Notes: generated by a model from the letters alone, not told the origin. A stretch of DNA of 18,140 bases from Pseudolysobacter sp. (GCA_025351985.1 JANXUW010000585.1:1-18140), one strand, 5' to 3'. Numbered from the stretch's first letter, positions 1-8,047 are shown. Translations and numbers: made by a program.

Positions 1-2
1 CC

Positions 3-1157
3 AATAGTGCTTCGACTTTGCAGGTACCACTTACGCGCAATCAAGCGGCGGTAGATGCCGAGCGCGTGATGGTGCAGCAGCGCCTGGCACAGAAATCGAA
101 ATCCAGTGCGGCGTCGCATCTGGTGCGCGGATCGACCGTGAATCCGGGCATCGCGCAAGCCGACAGCACGAGCCAGTTGATTGCGAATGGCTACCGCGCC
201 TATCCGCCGAGCTGCCTCTCCGATCCGCTGCCAGATACACCGGTGGCGCCAGCCTATTCAAGACTGGTGGATCTTGCTGAACTCGACCCTTCGACGCACT
301 CGTTGGTGGTTGAAACCGTAACCATTTCTATTTGGCGTGTTGCTTGTAGCAGTAGTAGTGCAGCTACCTCGGGCTACAACTCAGCGACGTTGATGCGCAT
401 CCAGCGTCAGGCGCAATACGAAGGCAATTCAAATCAATATCCGTATTTCCCGGGTGTGCGCATCGCCCAAAACAACGTAAATTTTGATGACACCCAATTC
501 CGCGACTTCATTCGCGTTCCGATCGAGCCAAACACGGTGATCTCCACGACTTATGTGGATGATCCGGTGATCAACAGCACGACTTATGTGCTTGAATATT
601 TCCCGAGCTCGATTTCTGATACGCAGAACTTTAACAGTGCGTTCAATATGCGTTTTGATAATTTTTTCAACGGTGGCCAAGTTTTCCTTGGCGTACCTGC
701 GTATGCGCCCACGCAAGCCACTTACCCAGCGGCCTTCCAGCCGCAACCTTTGAGCGGCTATCTCAGTGGTAACTATTACGATCCCAACCACAGTGGCGAA
801 GGTATCAACATCGAAGTAGATGAACTGGCAAATGGTTCGCGTGTGCTGTTCTTCGCATGGTTCACCTACGATGATCTGGGATTCCCGTACTGGATATACG
901 GCAGCAATGGATTCAACAATGGTGATACCTCGGTTAACGTGCCCACCAACTACGGCTCCAACGGCGGTTTCGCTGGCGCGTTCGGTGCTAAAGCGCCGCA
1001 ATCGGCTTGGGGCAACGTTGGATTTACCTTTCAGGATTGCAATCACGTTACGATGCAATATGCGTCTTTCCCCGGTCTTCCCGCGCACACGCCCAACGGC
1101 AGCGGCGTGCTCAACTGGAAGCGTTTGACCACGGTCAACGGTTTGACCTGCGAATAA
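3..1157 (+). CDS. Secreted protein of unknown function, C-terminal part (5' end outside window)
   Basis: The reading frame is open to the left edge, so the true start lies upstream; the TTG at 18 is only the first possible internal start. About 384 residues are visible. The N-terminal two thirds match nothing I recognise and are rich in Ser, Thr, Asn and Tyr, as in exported proteins. The last ~130 residues begin with GYLSGNYYDPNHSGEG, continue with an aromatic WFTYDDLGFPYWIYG stretch and end with GVLNWKRLTTVNGLTC. This resembles, from memory, a small beta-rich domain found at the C-terminus of many secreted proteins of Xanthomonadales and relatives, where two cysteines (here in DCN and LTCE) are typical. 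Its biochemical role is unknown to me. Third codon positions are visibly less GC-rich than in hrpB next door. A strong terminator follows 24 bp after the stop. Confidence is high that it is a gene and low for any function. Confidence 0.75.
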   Translation, partial: NSASTLQVPLTRNQAAVDAERVMVQQRLAQKSKSSAASHLVRGSTVNPGIAQADSTSQLIANGYRAYPPSCLSDPLPDTPVAPAYSRLVDLAELDPSTHSLVVETVTISIWRVACSSSSAATSGYNSATLMRIQRQAQYEGNSNQYPYFPGVRIAQNNVNFDDTQFRDFIRVPIEPNTVISTTYVDDPVINSTTYVLEYFPSSISDTQNFNSAFNMRFDNFFNGGQVFLGVPAYAPTQATYPAAFQPQPLSGYLSGNYYDPNHSGEGINIEVDELANGSRVLFFAWFTYDDLGFPYWIYGSNGFNNGDTSVNVPTNYGSNGGFAGAFGAKAPQSAWGNVGFTFQDCNHVTMQYASFPGLPAHTPNGSGVLNWKRLTTVNGLTCE

Positions 1158-1181
1158 TCATCCGGCATAACCTGGTGTAGA

Positions 1182-1211
1182 AAATCCCGCCACCCGGCGG
1201 GATTTTTTTTT
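1182..1211 (+). terminator. Rho-independent terminator after the secreted-protein gene
   Basis: A perfect 10-bp stem (AAATCCCGCC at 1182-1191 pairing with GGCGGGATTT at 1196-1205) has a 4-base loop and is followed by an uninterrupted T run, 1203-1211. It lies 24 bp after the stop at 1157 and 91 bp before hrpB, so it separates the two transcripts. The A residues before the stem are few, so it probably works mainly on the plus strand. Confidence 0.92.
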
Positions 1212-1302
1212 GCGCTCAACTGTGTGCGCTGGCTGCACGCATATCGCACAGAAACGCCAACTGCGGCACACTGGCGTGATTAAAACTTCGCATTGTGGGT
1301 AG

Positions 1303-3855
1303 ATGATCGAATCACGTTTCCCGATTCACGATTTGCTGCCGCAGATTCTCGCATCGCTGGCAACAATACCGCGCCTTGTGCTCGAAGCGCCGCCCGGCGC
1401 CGGCAAGACCACGCAAGTGCCGCTGGCCCTGCTCGATCAACCGTGGCTGGCTGGTAAAAAAATCCTGCTGCTCGAACCACGCCGCATCGCCGCGCGCGCA
1501 GCGGCGGAATTCATGGCTGCACAACTCGGTGAAGCGGTCGGCGAAACGGTCGGGTATCGCATTCGTTTCGAAGCGAAAATTTCGCCGCGCACACGCATCG
1601 AAGTCGTCACCGAGGGCATCCTCACGCGTTTGTTGCAGAGCGATCCCGAGCTGCCCGGTATTGGCGCGATCCTGTTCGACGAATTTCACGAACGCCACCT
1701 GCATGGCGATCTCGGCGCTGCACTCGCGCTCGATGTGCAGGCGAGCCTGCGCCCCGAGCTGCGCCTGCTGGTGATGTCGGCAACACTGGATGGCGAGCGC
1801 ATCGCGCGCTGGCTGGATGCGCCGCGATTGAGCAGCGCGGGCCGCAGTTATCCGGTGCGCATCGATTACCCACCGGCAAAAGCGCAGGAGGATTGGCCGT
1901 TCCATCTCAAGCGTGTAGCAGCGCAGGCGCTAGCCGAGAGCGAAGGCGATGTGCTGGTATTTCTGCCGGGCAAACGCGAGATCGATCGCGCGCGTGATGT
2001 GTTGTCCGCGCTTGCCGCCGAGAATACGCTGACGCTCTTACCGCTGCACGGCGAACTGTCGCTGGCCGAGCAACATCTCGCGTTGCGCCCGGCCGAAAAT
2101 CATTCACGCCGCATCGTGCTCGCGACCAACGTCGCCGAATCCAGCGTGACGTTACCAGGCATTCGTGCGGTGATCGATCTCGGCCAGGCGCGCGAGCCGC
2201 GCTTCGATGCGCAAAGCGGATTCACGCGACTCGAAAGTATTGCGATTTCGCAAGCCTCGGCCGACCAGCGTGCCGGCCGTGCCGGTCGTGTCGCCGCGGG
2301 CGTGTGTTACCGCATGTGGCCGCAAAGCCAACGCCTCGATCCCGCACGCACGCCGGAAATTGCACAAGTGGAATTATCCACATTGTCGCTTGAGCTCGCG
2401 GCGTGGGGTTCGGGCAGCTTGCAATGGCTGGATGCGCCGCCGACCGGTGCGCTCGCGCAAGGCCGCGAACTTTTGGGTTTGCTCGGTGCCCTGGACGATG
2501 CCGCGCGTTTGATGCCGCTCGGTCGCGACATGCTTGCGCTAGGCACGCATCCGCGTCTCGCGGCCGCGGTTTTGCGCGCGCCAAATGCCGAACGTTCTAT
2601 CGCCTGCGATCTGCTCGCACTGATCGAAGCGCGCAGTCCGCTGCGGGGTCGCTCCCGGCATCCTGCCTCCCGCGACGCTAGTACATCCATGTACGTCGGT
2701 GCTGACTTTGGTGATGACTTTCGCATGCGCTGGCATGCGCTCGACGCGTGGCGTCGCGATGGCGCGCGTGCGGCGCGCAACGTAGGTGCGGATGTCGGCG
2801 CTCTCGCCGCGCTCGATCAGGCCGCCAGCAGTTGGCGACGTCGGCTCGGTTTGCGCGAGCGTGGCGAGGGTCGTACCGATCTGCTGACGCTCGGCAATCT
2901 GTTGTTGCATGCGTTTCCCGATCGTGTCGCGCGGCAAGATGCGGACAATCCGCGGCGTTACACACTCAGCAACGGTCGTGGCGCGCGCCTGCACGAAAAC
3001 ACGGCGTTGTATGGCGAACCATGGCTGGTCGTGGTCGATCTGCGCTTCGACGAACGCGACAGTTTGATTCTTGCCGCCGCGCCATTCGATCCAGCTTTGC
3101 TCGAACGCGATTTTTCGCATCGTTTTGTGAGTGAACGCGTGGCGCGCTTCAATCGCGATACGCGCGCCATCGATATCTACGAGGAACAACGTTTCGCCGC
3201 ACTTGTGCTCGAACGCAAGACTGGCATGCGCGTGGATGGGGCGGAGTCGACACGCCTGCTGTTGGCCGGTGTGCGCGAACTCGGCCTCGAAGTTTTGCCG
3301 TGGAGCGACCACGCCAGCGAGTTGCGCCTGCGCATCGGTTGCTTGCGCGGCTGGTGCCCGGAATTGAATCTGCCGGACGTCGGCGACGCTGCAATGCTGG
3401 CGACGCTGGACGAATGGCTCGGGCCATTCCTGAATGGCAAAACGCGACTGAGTTCGTTGCGTGCCGAAGAACTCGGCGAAGCGCTGGCGGCGATGCTCGA
3501 TTTCAACACTCGTCGCCAGCTCGACGAACACGCACCCGTTGCGCTGCGGGTGCCGAGTGGCATGGAACGAAAATTATCGTACGCAGCGGATCAACCGCCG
3601 GTGCTCGCGGTGAAATTGCAGGAGCTGTTCGGCCTTGCCGACACGCCGCGTATTGCGAAAGGCCGCATCGCCGTCGTGTTGCATCTTTTGTCGCCGGCGC
3701 AGCGTCCGATCCAGGTCACACAGGATCTGAAAAGCTTCTGGGAGCGCACCTATCCCGAGGTTCGCAAGGAGCTTAAAGGCCGTTATCCGAAACACCCGTG
3801 GCCGGAGGATCCGTGGTCGGCCACGCCCACCGCGCGCGCCAAGCCGCGCACGTGA
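1303..3855 (+). CDS. hrpB: ATP-dependent helicase HrpB (DEAH-box family)
   Basis: 850 residues, an NTP-driven superfamily 2 RNA-helicase-like protein of the bacterial HrpB branch; the cellular role of HrpB is poorly defined. Visible motifs are Walker A GAGKTT (residues 32-37), EPRR (58-61), DEFH (126-129, the HrpB form of the DEAH box), SAT (159-161) and QRAGRAGR (motif VI, 322-329). The C-terminus ends with the family-typical region around FWERTYPEVRKELKGRYPKHPWPEDPW. The length is a little above the usual 800-830. At least 17 residues of the excess (450-466) look like an inserted repeat, annotated separately. The ATG at 1303 is the natural start for the PIHDLLPQI leader; the Shine-Dalgarno sequence is weak (GTGGGTAG just upstream). 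The gene is monocistronic by position, with a terminator before it and a repeat doublet after it. It is unrelated to the type III secretion regulator also called HrpB. Confidence 0.95.
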   Translation: MIESRFPIHDLLPQILASLATIPRLVLEAPPGAGKTTQVPLALLDQPWLAGKKILLLEPRRIAARAAAEFMAAQLGEAVGETVGYRIRFEAKISPRTRIEVVTEGILTRLLQSDPELPGIGAILFDEFHERHLHGDLGAALALDVQASLRPELRLLVMSATLDGERIARWLDAPRLSSAGRSYPVRIDYPPAKAQEDWPFHLKRVAAQALAESEGDVLVFLPGKREIDRARDVLSALAAENTLTLLPLHGELSLAEQHLALRPAENHSRRIVLATNVAESSVTLPGIRAVIDLGQAREPRFDAQSGFTRLESIAISQASADQRAGRAGRVAAGVCYRMWPQSQRLDPARTPEIAQVELSTLSLELAAWGSGSLQWLDAPPTGALAQGRELLGLLGALDDAARLMPLGRDMLALGTHPRLAAAVLRAPNAERSIACDLLALIEARSPLRGRSRHPASRDASTSMYVGADFGDDFRMRWHALDAWRRDGARAARNVGADVGALAALDQAASSWRRRLGLRERGEGRTDLLTLGNLLLHAFPDRVARQDADNPRRYTLSNGRGARLHENTALYGEPWLVVVDLRFDERDSLILAAAPFDPALLERDFSHRFVSERVARFNRDTRAIDIYEEQRFAALVLERKTGMRVDGAESTRLLLAGVRELGLEVLPWSDHASELRLRIGCLRGWCPELNLPDVGDAAMLATLDEWLGPFLNGKTRLSSLRAEELGEALAAMLDFNTRRQLDEHAPVALRVPSGMERKLSYAADQPPVLAVKLQELFGLADTPRIAKGRIAVVLHLLSPAQRPIQVTQDLKSFWERTYPEVRKELKGRYPKHPWPEDPWSATPTARAKPRT
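2650..2700 (+). repeat. Putative 51-bp repeat-like insertion inside hrpB (17 codons)
   Basis: Residues 450-466 of HrpB (RSRHPASRDASTSMYVG) interrupt an otherwise family-like passage: the preceding LIEARSPLRG and the following FRMRWHALDAWRR read as continuous helicase sequence. The stretch is exactly 51 bp, preserves the frame, has no in-frame stop and contains the dyad GTACATCCATGTAC at 2681-2694. Its GGCATCCTGCCTCCCGCG character recalls dispersed repeats common in Xanthomonadales and Pseudomonas genomes. Only one copy is visible here, so repeat status is inferred. Confidence 0.45.
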
Positions 3856-3896
3856 TCGGATTTCATCAACAGCCTGCAAGCGAGTCAAAAAATTAC

Positions 3897-3975
3897 CGTC
3901 ATCCCAGCGTAAGCTGGGATCCATTTTGATTTTCATGGCAGATCACGATGGATCCCAGCCTACGCTGGGATGACG
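3897..3975. repeat. REP/BIME-like doublet: two hairpin palindromes in inverted orientation
   Basis: Two 28-bp arms, 3897-3924 and 3948-3975, are inverted copies of each other with one mismatch and are separated by 23 bp. Each arm is itself a small hairpin: ATCCCAGC and GCTGGGAT with a 4-base loop (GTAA in the left arm, CTAC in the right). The whole can fold either as two separate hairpins or as one long cruciform. The arm resembles the widespread proteobacterial intergenic element of the form GTCATTCCCGC..GCGGGAATCC. It begins 41 bp after the hrpB stop and may act as a transcript-end structure for hrpB. Confidence 0.88.
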
Positions 3976-4086
3976 AACAAAAAAGTCGTAAGCCACAAAT
4001 ATGGAACCAACAACATCCGCACAGGTCGCAGTAAGGCCCGCGTTTTCAAGCACCATCGCAACACACCAATCAGGAATAATTTCTCC

Positions 4087-5148
4087 ATGACCCGCCCCAA
4101 TCGCGCCCTTGTGTGGATGCTCGGATTTCTCGCCGCCATTGCCGTGCTGGCGGTTTTTCTGGCACCGAAACTCGCGCAGAATTTTGCCGCCAATCCGTTT
4201 TTCAATGCGGTGATTCTCGGCGTGCTGGCCGTCGGTATTTTCGTCAACCTGCGCCAGGTGTTGTTGCTGAATCGCGAAGTGGACTGGATGGATGCGTTCC
4301 GCCGTTCCGATCCCGATCGTCCGCCGACGCAGAAACCGCGCCTGCTCGCGTCGATGGCGCGTTTGCTGGCCGGTCGCGAACGCGGTCGCGCGGCGTTGTC
4401 GGCGCCGTCTTTGCGCTCGATTCTCGACAGCGTGTATCTGCGCCTGGAAGAATCGCGCGATCTGTCGCGTTATCTGATCGGCCTGTCGATTTTCCTTGGC
4501 TTGCTTGGTACGTTCTGGGGATTACTCGTCACGATTCGCTCGGTCGCCGACATCATCGGTTCGCTGAATGTCGGCGGCGATGCGGCGCAAATGTTCACCC
4601 AGCTCAAGGAAAATCTGAAGCTGCCGCTCGGCGGCATGGCGACGAGTTTTTCGACCTCGTTGTTCGGCCTTGCCGGTTCGTTGATCGTCGGTTTTCTCGA
4701 CCTGCAGGCCGGCCACGCGCAGAACCGGTTTTACAACGAACTCGAAGAATGGTTGTCGGGCATGACCAAACTTTCGTCGGGCGGTTCGCTCGGCGAAGGC
4801 GATGCTAGTGTGCCGGCCTACGTGCAGGCGTTGCTCGAACAAACTGCCGACGGACTCGAACGCATGCAGCGCGCGATCGGCGAGAACGAACGCGAACGAC
4901 GCGGCGGCAACGAGCAACTCGGCGAACTGAATGCGCAACTCGCGCGCCTGACCGATCTGCTCGGACGCGACGCGCGCGATCGCCACGCGGCGGCAGAAAC
5001 CCAGGAAGAACTCAAAACCGTGTTGCGCGGCATGAGCCACAACGATGCACCGGTCGCCCGCCTGTCGGAAGACCTGCGCGCCGAGCTGCGCCTGCTCTCG
5101 CGCACCATCGCTGCGGCGATGGATAACAAGCGCGGGAGCAACGGATGA
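4087..5148 (+). CDS. MotA/TolQ/ExbB-like proton channel protein
   Basis: 353 residues from the ATG at 4087, which has AGGA 11 bases upstream. An upstream in-frame ATG at 3970 lies inside the repeat element, has no ribosome binding site and adds 39 non-family residues, so I reject it. Hydrophobic segments lie near residues 8-26, 39-58, 129-150 and 183-204. The third carries the channel-family signature GLLGTFWGLL and the fourth the Thr/Ser-rich face GGMATSFSTSLFG, both typical of MotA/TolQ proteins that conduct ions between helices. A large charged loop (66-125) separates the helix pairs. The last ~100 residues are hydrophilic and probably coiled coil. The next gene overlaps by 4 bp and encodes the matching MotB-like subunit. 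No flagellar or Tol genes are nearby, so this is probably a stand-alone envelope motor of unknown purpose. It could also be called ExbB-like. Confidence 0.88.
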   Translation: MTRPNRALVWMLGFLAAIAVLAVFLAPKLAQNFAANPFFNAVILGVLAVGIFVNLRQVLLLNREVDWMDAFRRSDPDRPPTQKPRLLASMARLLAGRERGRAALSAPSLRSILDSVYLRLEESRDLSRYLIGLSIFLGLLGTFWGLLVTIRSVADIIGSLNVGGDAAQMFTQLKENLKLPLGGMATSFSTSLFGLAGSLIVGFLDLQAGHAQNRFYNELEEWLSGMTKLSSGGSLGEGDASVPAYVQALLEQTADGLERMQRAIGENERERRGGNEQLGELNAQLARLTDLLGRDARDRHAAAETQEELKTVLRGMSHNDAPVARLSEDLRAELRLLSRTIAAAMDNKRGSNG

Positions 5149-6230
5149 GATCGCTGTCGCATCGTCGTCGTTCGCTCGATATCTGGCCCGGATTTGTCGA
5201 CGCCTTATCGTCGCTGATCATGGTGATGGTGTTTGTGCTGCTGATCTTTGCGGTCGGCCAGTTCGTGCTGTCGCAAACGCTGGTCGGCAAGAACAAGGCG
5301 CTGGCCGATCTCAACGAGCAGATCGCCGCGCTCGCCAAAACGTTGTCGCTGACGCAAAGCGAAAACGCCACGTTGAGCGCGAAGTCGCAGGAGCTGAATG
5401 TCTCACTCGGCGCCGCCGTCGGCGCGCGCGATGCAGCGCAACTCGCACTCACGCAACGCGAGACCGAAGCCGCCAAACTGAGCGCCGATATCGCTGCGCT
5501 GACCGAGCTCAAGCAGCAGCTCGAAAGCCAGATCGCGAGCATGGGCGCTCAGCTCGACGACTCCAAAAAAGACCTCGTGACCAAGACCGATCTCGCCGCA
5601 CAATCCGCAGCGCAAGTCGAGCTGCTGAATCGTCAGCTCGCAGCACTGCGCGACCAACTCGGCCAGCTCACCGCGTCGCTCGATCTGGCGAATGCCAACG
5701 TCAAGAACAAGGATGCGAAGATCGACGACCTCGGCAAGCAGCTCAATCTCGCGCTCGCCAACAAGGTCAACGAACTTGCGCGTTATCGTTCGGAATTTTT
5801 CGGCAAGCTAAAGGAAGCGCTTGGCGATCGCGCCGACATTCGTGTGGTCGGCGATCGTTTCATGGTGTCGTCGGACATCCTGTTCGATTCCGCATCGGCG
5901 GATCTTGGTGCGCAGGCCGACGGCCAGCTCGGCCAACTCGCGCAGACGCTGAAACAAGTCACCGCCGAAATCCCGTCAAACATCGACTGGGTTTTGCGCA
6001 TCGACGGCCACACCGACCGCCGCCCGATCCATAACGAACGTTTTCCGTCGAACTGGGAACTCTCCACCGCGCGCGCCGTCGCCATCGTCAAATATCTCGT
6101 CGTGCAAGGCATCCCGGCGAATCGCCTAGCCGCGAACGGTTTCGGCGAATTCCAGCCGGTCGATACTGCCGCGACCGATGAGGCTTACGCGCGTAATCGG
6201 CGCATCGAGATCCAGCTGACGAATCGATAA
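5145..6230 (+). CDS. MotB-like / OmpA-domain peptidoglycan-binding protein with long coiled coil
   Basis: 361 residues. The ATG overlaps the stop of the MotA-like gene as ATGA (5145-5148), with GGGAG 6 bases upstream (5134-5138), so translation is probably coupled. A short basic N-terminus (RSLSHRRRSLDIWPG) precedes one membrane helix (about 17-40) with Asp19 at its start, in the position of the proton-binding Asp of MotB. Residues ~45-225 are heptad-rich, Ala/Leu/Gln/Lys/Glu-dominated and strongly predicted coiled coil by eye. Residues ~228-361 form an OmpA/MotB C-terminal domain with IDGHTDRRP (GHTD at 288-291), LSTARA and a terminal NRRIEIQL, the residues that grip peptidoglycan. It therefore likely spans inner membrane to cell wall as the stator-like partner of the upstream gene. 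The layout matches a family annotated as 'peptidoglycan-binding protein' or MotB-like rather than true flagellar MotB. Confidence 0.88.
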   Translation: MRSLSHRRRSLDIWPGFVDALSSLIMVMVFVLLIFAVGQFVLSQTLVGKNKALADLNEQIAALAKTLSLTQSENATLSAKSQELNVSLGAAVGARDAAQLALTQRETEAAKLSADIAALTELKQQLESQIASMGAQLDDSKKDLVTKTDLAAQSAAQVELLNRQLAALRDQLGQLTASLDLANANVKNKDAKIDDLGKQLNLALANKVNELARYRSEFFGKLKEALGDRADIRVVGDRFMVSSDILFDSASADLGAQADGQLGQLAQTLKQVTAEIPSNIDWVLRIDGHTDRRPIHNERFPSNWELSTARAVAIVKYLVVQGIPANRLAANGFGEFQPVDTAATDEAYARNRRIEIQLTNR

Positions 6231-6251
6231 CAAGACTTACGGAACTCTCCG

Positions 6252-6665
6252 ATGACGAAATATTTACGAATATCTGGCAGTTCCGCTTTGCCTGATATTT
6301 CTCAGATGGCTCCGTACAGAGCCGTGTTGGTGGTTGAAGAAAAAGTGACACCAGAATGGCGGGCGATGGTTAGCGGTTGGTTGATAAAATCTGGCTGCCT
6401 GTACATGCTGGCTTGGGGTGACGAATGCAGTAAATGGGACGATTCAGTCGATATCGCGAATCTGGAGGAGTTCGATTACCGCGACATACCCGAAGAAGCG
6501 TCCGTAATGACGACATGGCACGAATCAGAGCCGCTGGAAGACGTTTTTCAATTTGCAAAGGCCTTTGCTTTTCATCCACATGTGGATTTGAATCAAACCC
6601 TCATCCTGCACATCGCGGAATCAGAAAAGCAGGCTGAGTTTTTGCGAATGTACGACAGCGCCTGA
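6252..6665 (+). CDS. Small conserved-looking protein of unknown function
   Basis: 137 residues starting 21 bp after the MotB-like stop on the same strand, so co-transcription is likely; the ribosome binding site is weak (GGA at 6241). No signal peptide or membrane helix is visible, so it is probably cytoplasmic. It is acidic and contains YRAVLVVEEKVTPEWRAMVS, CLYMLAWGDECSKWDDSVD and VMTTWHESEPLEDVFQFAK. These recall a group of ~130-residue hypothetical proteins given only a DUF number (DUF7684, from memory and unsure). Third codon positions are less GC-rich than in the flanking genes, which suggests a more recent arrival. It converges on the methyltransferase gene with 26 bp between the stops and no obvious terminator. 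I assign no function. Confidence 0.75.
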   Translation: MTKYLRISGSSALPDISQMAPYRAVLVVEEKVTPEWRAMVSGWLIKSGCLYMLAWGDECSKWDDSVDIANLEEFDYRDIPEEASVMTTWHESEPLEDVFQFAKAFAFHPHVDLNQTLILHIAESEKQAEFLRMYDSA

Positions 6666-6691
6666 TGCGCGCGGAGTGTGATCCCGCTCAG

Positions 6692-7429
6692 TTATATACG
6701 ACCGATACGCACTAACAACGCCCAACGCACGCTGCGGATTCCGTCACCCCACGCCTCGTGCAATTCGGCCTCGACGAGTGATACGGCGTCGTGTCCCTGC
6801 GCTTGCAGATAACGTTGGCTGGCCGACCAGCTGCGCAGGTAGGCGATGAATTGTGCGGCGCTCCATTCGACACGCATCTCGAATGACGGTGCAGCGATCA
6901 ACTCGAACGGAAACGGCAGGTCGGCATAACCGTTTTCGACGTAGCGGCGTTCGGCGGGCCAGTATGGGCCGACCAGATCGATGTACACGCGATCCTTGAG
7001 CGCATCGATTGCGGGCGTGACGTTGCAATCGGCGTAGCTCCATGAGGCGATCAAACCGCGCGGTTTCAGCACGCGCCGCACCTCGGCGTAAAAACGCGCG
7101 AATTCGAACCAGTGCAGCGCCTGGGCGACCGTGACGAGGCTCACGCTGGCACTGGCAAGTGACGTTTGTTCGGCTGGCTCGACATGGTAATGCACGCGTG
7201 GATTTTCCTGCGCGGCGGCGATCTGCGTGACGCTCGGATCGCTGGCGAAAACGTCGCGGAAATGCGCCGCGAGCGCGACGCTGGCCTGGCCGTTGCCGCA
7301 GCCGCAATCCCACACCAGATCGTTATCCGGCGCCTGGCCTGCGAGCCACGCAAACAGCTCGGGGGGATAATGCGGACGCGCGTCGCGATAGACATTCGCG
7401 TGGCCCGAGAAATGGTCTTTGAAGTTCAT
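6692..7429 (-). CDS. Class I SAM-dependent methyltransferase
   Basis: 245 residues from the ATG at 7429, which has GGAG 6 bases upstream; an in-frame ATG at 7447 adds six residues and lacks a comparable site. The fold signature is clear. Motif I is VWDCGCGNG (39-47), binding S-adenosylmethionine. An acidic residue after the second strand (Asp64 in FASDPS) would bind the ribose. There is also TVAQALHWFEFARFYAEVRRVLKPRGLIASWSY-type sequence (given here in shortened form) as motif IV and the following helix. This matches the small-molecule methyltransferases related to yeast trans-aconitate methyltransferase and many 'methyltransferase domain 11' proteins. The substrate cannot be read from the sequence. 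The gene lies 72 bp downstream of rluE on the same strand and may share its transcript. Length is usual for the family. Confidence 0.9.
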   Translation of the reverse strand: MNFKDHFSGHANVYRDARPHYPPELFAWLAGQAPDNDLVWDCGCGNGQASVALAAHFRDVFASDPSVTQIAAAQENPRVHYHVEPAEQTSLASASVSLVTVAQALHWFEFARFYAEVRRVLKPRGLIASWSYADCNVTPAIDALKDRVYIDLVGPYWPAERRYVENGYADLPFPFELIAAPSFEMRVEWSAAQFIAYLRSWSASQRYLQAQGHDAVSLVEAELHEAWGDGIRSVRWALLVRIGRI

Positions 7430-7501
7430 CCGACACTCCGGTTTCATCGAACTCGAAACAATCTTCAGCCTGGTCAGTCGCCGGGCTTTCGCGTGTGAAG
7501 G

Positions 7502-8047
7502 TTAGCCGCTGATAATACGCATCTGGCCGGACTTCAACTCACCGAGTTCGTGCTCGGCGATACGCACGCGGATCAGGCGCAACGTCGGCAGGCCCACCGC
7601 CGCGCTCATGCGCCGCACCTGGCGATTGCGGCCTTCGTTGATCGTGAGTTTGAGCCAGTGGGTCGGGATAGCGCGGCGCTCGCGGATCGGCGGTACACGC
7701 GGCCACAACCAGCCCGGCGCCTTGCCGAGCAATTCGACCTGCGCCGGCAAGGTCATGCCGTCATTGAGATACACGCCGTCGCGCAATTTCCGCAGCGCCT
7801 TTTCGGTCGGCAAACCTTCGATCTGCAGGAGATAGGTTTTTTCGGTGTTGTGGCGCGGATCGGTGATGCGTTGCGCGAGCGCGCCATCGTCGGTCAGCAG
7901 CACGAGGCCTTCGCTATCGAAGTCGAGCCGGCCCGCCGGATATACGCCGGGTTCGCGCACGTGATCCGCCAGCGTCGGCCGTGCGGGCGTGGCGGTGTCG
8001 GTGAACTGGCACAGCACGCCGTAGGGTTTGTTGAGCAGGATCAGCAA
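7502..8047 (-). CDS. rluE: 23S rRNA pseudouridine(2457) synthase RluE
   Basis: 181 residues, a pseudouridine synthase of the RsuA/RluE family that isomerises a uridine in 23S rRNA domain V (U2457 in E. coli). The GRLDFDSEGL motif contains the catalytic Asp42. FNKPY-type LLNKPYGVLCQFTD at the start, LNDGMTLPAQVELL, WLWPRVPPIRERRAIPTHWL and EGRNRQVRRM match RluE specifically rather than RsuA or RluB. No ATG is available: a TAG lies two codons upstream, so the TTG at 8047 is the likeliest start, with a poor ribosome binding site (GCGAG region). The protein lacks the ~36-residue basic N-terminal tail of E. coli RluE and any S4 domain. It sits between the broken lipoprotein gene (111 bp upstream) and the SAM methyltransferase. 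Confidence 0.92.
   Translation of the reverse strand: MLILLNKPYGVLCQFTDTATPARPTLADHVREPGVYPAGRLDFDSEGLVLLTDDGALAQRITDPRHNTEKTYLLQIEGLPTEKALRKLRDGVYLNDGMTLPAQVELLGKAPGWLWPRVPPIRERRAIPTHWLKLTINEGRNRQVRRMSAAVGLPTLRLIRVRIAEHELGELKSGQMRIISG

Noticed and set aside
2539..3531. 330-codon minus-strand ORF opposite hrpB
   Set aside because: Antisense shadow of a well-supported helicase gene, with no recognisable domain and no separate promoter or ribosome binding site.
1303..3855. Type III secretion regulator or component HrpB
   Set aside because: Only the name is shared; the protein has Walker A, DEFH, SAT and QRAGRAGR helicase motifs.
3970..4086. Longer start for the MotA-like gene at 3970
   Set aside because: The ATG sits inside the repeat element, has no ribosome binding site and adds 39 residues with no family resemblance.
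5045..6034. 329-codon plus-strand ORF overlapping the MotB-like gene in another frame
   Set aside because: Arg-rich, low-complexity translation; the overlapping frame has a clear OmpA domain and a good ribosome binding site.
4087..6665. Zorya anti-phage system (ZorA/ZorB look-alike)
   Set aside because: The MotA-like protein lacks the very long cytoplasmic tail of ZorA, and no ZorC/ZorD helicase-nuclease or ZorE follows; the next gene is a 137-residue protein without nuclease motifs.
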